From assembly GCA_019750295.1 (NCBI GenBank), contig JAIEOS010000008.1:124001-188000 (forward strand): 64,000 nt of DNA, given 5' to 3'. Under the pieces are notes generated by a model that saw only the letters and a program-made list of their open reading frames with translations, did no database searches and was not told where the DNA came from. Below are positions 62,188 to 64,000 of the stretch, piece by piece; the first letter of the stretch is position 1; each line of letters begins with the position of its first letter. The DNA comes from Bdellovibrionales bacterium (GTDB lineage Bacteria; Bdellovibrionota; Bdellovibrionia; Bdellovibrionales; JAGQZY01). A program made the position numbers and the translations under genes.

Positions 62188-63002
62188 TGAGAGCCCTCCC
62201 CCTTTCCTTAAAAATTGGCGGCACGATTATTCTAGCGATGATACTGATCGCCGTGGTCGCTCCACTGCTATCTCCATTTGAGCCTCAGCAATTGGATCTG
62301 CAACGACGACTCGTTCCACCCAACTCCACTCATTTTTTCGGAACCGATCAAAATGGAGTAGATATTTTTAGCGCCATTCTTTACGGCGCAAGAATCAGTT
62401 TGCTCATTGCTATCAGTGTGGCCACCTTAACTGTGATCACCGGAATGATCATCGGCTCTGTGGCCGGCTTTATGGGCGGCTGGTGGGATATGTTACTCAT
62501 GCGTGCGGTGGATCTCATCTTCGGATTCCCAGGTTTCCTATTGGTTCTTTCCATCGTAGCGTTTATGCAAGAGGCCTCGATTAAAAATATGGTCATTGCT
62601 CTCAGTTGCACGGGCTGGGCTTCCTACGCACGACTGGTCCGCGGCGAAGTTCTCCATCTGAAAGAGCGCGAACACGTCCTTAGCGCTAAATCCTTAGGGG
62701 CTCCCTGGTGGAGACTCTTAGTCATTCATATTTGGCCCAATCTCCTTGGCGCCCTCATGGTCCAAGTCTCGTTCAGCATGGCGGTCACGATTATCACCGA
62801 ATCGAGCTTAAGTTTTCTGGGCCTGGGTGTTTCGCCGATGACCCCCACTTGGGGATCCCTCCTCAATTCGGGACGGCAATATTTGATAGAAGCCCCCCAC
62901 CTTAGTTTATTCCCAGGACTATTCATTATGTTACTTGTCTTGGGATTCAATCTATTGGGTGATGGACTTCGCGATATCTTAGATCCCAAATCCGCAAAAT
63001 AG
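62187..63002 (+). CDS. ABC transporter permease, DppC/OppC type
   Basis: A 271-residue permease. It shows HFFGTDQNGVDIFSAILYGARI, a typical OppC N-terminal motif, then LSAKSLGAPWWRLLVIHIWP as the EAA loop and TESSLSFLGLGVSPMTPTWG near the end. It is the partner of the DppB-type gene. The neighbourhood of murein-salvage genes suggests murein peptides as a possible substrate, but this is an inference. Confidence 0.9.
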   Translation: MRALPLSLKIGGTIILAMILIAVVAPLLSPFEPQQLDLQRRLVPPNSTHFFGTDQNGVDIFSAILYGARISLLIAISVATLTVITGMIIGSVAGFMGGWWDMLLMRAVDLIFGFPGFLLVLSIVAFMQEASIKNMVIALSCTGWASYARLVRGEVLHLKEREHVLSAKSLGAPWWRLLVIHIWPNLLGALMVQVSFSMAVTIITESSLSFLGLGVSPMTPTWGSLLNSGRQYLIEAPHLSLFPGLFIMLLVLGFNLLGDGLRDILDPKSAK

Positions 63003-63078
63003 CAAAACCTCCAGAAAACCTTCGATTCCTTGCAAGCCGATGAGGGTATGATAGGATAATGAGATCTGGAGTTCTTGA

Positions 63079-64000
63079 GTGATTGAAAAAATAGGCCAAC
63101 AATTAATCATCGGAATCCAAGGCAAAACGCTTTTGGACGAAGAGAAAGAATTTATTGTTAAGTACAATATTGGTGGGGTCATTTTATTTGATCGCAATCT
63201 CGAGTCACCGGCGCAAATTCATGCGCTGGTTTCTGAAATTCAAGCTTTACGCCATAGAACTACCGATAAAACTCCCCTTTTTATTTCGATCGACATGGAA
63301 GGTGGACGCGTCCATCGTTTAAAGGCTCCATTTACCAAATGGCCTGCGGTCGCGCGACTCGGAGATAAAGGGTCTTCCACATTAGCCTTCCGCTTCGCCT
63401 TGAACATGGGCGAGGAGATGCGAGCTTTTGGAATCAATTTGGATTTTGCACCCAGCGTGGATATTTTTTCAAATCCTAAGAACACCGTGATCGGTGATCG
63501 AGCCCTGAGCTCCGACCCCGAAATTGTGACACAGCTGTCTTCAGCACTGGTTCGCGGATATATCAAAGCCGACGTGATCCCCTGCGGAAAACATTTTCCC
63601 GGTCATGGAGGAACAGAAATCGACAGTCACTTTGATTTACCCGTTTCACAGGATACTCTTAAATCTTTGGACGACAGTCGCGCTCTCGAGCCTTTTAAAA
63701 AGATTTTTAAATCGCGTTGTGAGCTCGTCATGTCGGCGCATATTTCTTTCCCGAAGATTGATGCTCAGTGGCCGGTGACGCTCTCTCCGACATTTTTACA
63801 GCAAATTCTTCGGGACGTTCTCCGCTATCGCGGTTTAATTATTACTGATGATCTCGATATGAAGGCTTTAGCCAAACATTTTCCCAAGGACGTGATTCCG
63901 GTGCAGGCCCTCATTGCCGGGGCGAATATCTTGCTTTATTGCAACGACTTTAACTCTCCGATGAAAGCCTTAAACGCGATCGCCAAAGCTCTCAAGGATA
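63079..64000 (+). CDS. nagZ: NagZ-like beta-N-acetylhexosaminidase (GH3), 3' end cut off
   Basis: The GTG at 63079 follows a GGAG ribosome binding site and the frame stays open to the window edge (about 307 codons). Motifs are DMEGGRVHRLKAPF, GINLDFAPSVDIF, IPCGKHFPGHGGTEIDSH (His-Asp dyad segment) and LIITDDLDMKALAKHF, in which the Asp of DDLDM is the nucleophile. NagZ removes GlcNAc from anhydro-muropeptides in the cytoplasm, giving AnhMurNAc for AnmK. The C-terminal part is missing. Confidence 0.9.
   Translation, partial: MIEKIGQQLIIGIQGKTLLDEEKEFIVKYNIGGVILFDRNLESPAQIHALVSEIQALRHRTTDKTPLFISIDMEGGRVHRLKAPFTKWPAVARLGDKGSSTLAFRFALNMGEEMRAFGINLDFAPSVDIFSNPKNTVIGDRALSSDPEIVTQLSSALVRGYIKADVIPCGKHFPGHGGTEIDSHFDLPVSQDTLKSLDDSRALEPFKKIFKSRCELVMSAHISFPKIDAQWPVTLSPTFLQQILRDVLRYRGLIITDDLDMKALAKHFPKDVIPVQALIAGANILLYCNDFNSPMKALNAIAKALKD

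Overview
This 64 kb window looks like chromosomal DNA of a Gram-negative bacterium, most likely from the Bdellovibrionota. The evidence for a Gram-negative envelope is a tolQRAB set, Sec-type lipoproteins and outer-membrane-like proteins. The Bdellovibrionota placement is an inference from gene content: a DUF3015 protein, tad-pilus pieces, a PilF-like and RodZ-like pair, many secreted proteins of unknown function, and an AmgK-MurU-AnmK murein recycling set. No IS element, phage module, CRISPR array or rRNA gene was seen.

Layout. 1-8 kb: the 3' end of a lipocalin gene, RNA and protein methyltransferases, a DUF1415 protein, and a DUF4105 gene whose signal peptide is broken by a one-base slip in a nine-base homopolymer. 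8.1-12.9 kb: a tRNA with a duplicated 3' end, then the macromolecular-synthesis operon rpsU-yqeY-dnaG-rpoD on the minus strand. 13-15.7 kb: tadA and small exported proteins. 15.4-21.4 kb: a compact accessory cluster with two radical SAM proteins, a Tat-signal protein with a methyltransferase fold, a PLP enzyme translationally coupled to an Asp/Asn-hydroxylase-like dioxygenase, a GNAT enzyme and a second methyltransferase-like protein. It looks like an uncharacterised biosynthetic or modification pathway. 21.7-24 kb: a small basic protein, a methyltransferase and a lipoprotein. 24-30.3 kb: tolQRAB running into glnE and a periplasmic cyclophilin. 30.4-33.3 kb: reverse transsulfuration (CBS and CGL) and tRNA-Phe. 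33.4-42 kb: a HerA-like ATPase, secreted proteins (one with HEXXH, one lysozyme-like), uppP, a Ser/Thr kinase and TadB/TadC-like genes, then a 23-codon Lys/Ala gene with its own promoter, RBS and terminator. 42.7-47.6 kb: icd, mdh, sucCD and ndk. 47.6-51.4 kb: PilF-like, RodZ-like, PHP-like and DnaQ-like proteins. 51.9-64 kb: a degenerate sigma-54-activator-like protein, amgK-murU-anmK, a TadG-like pair of low-complexity secreted proteins plus a TadG-like protein, a DppBC-type permease pair and a partial nagZ.

How the genes work together. The right end is dominated by cell-wall turnover. NagZ, AnmK, AmgK and MurU are successive steps of murein sugar salvage, and the DppBC-type permeases may import peptides. 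UppP recycles the lipid carrier. The tol genes, RodZ and PilF-like proteins serve the envelope and pili. The icd-mdh-sucCD block carries TCA steps.

The most unusual DNA structure is a set of five long, nearly perfect inverted repeats (stems of 20-40 bp). They lie at about 13.0, 23.9, 50.6, 51.6 and 58.2 kb, all in intergenic gaps. The stems are unrelated in sequence. Four of the five surround a GC-rich core that contains its own small hairpin. A direct repeat around a similar GC-rich core lies beside the tRNA at 8.2-8.4 kb. The elements occur between convergent, divergent and codirectional genes, so they are not simply terminators.
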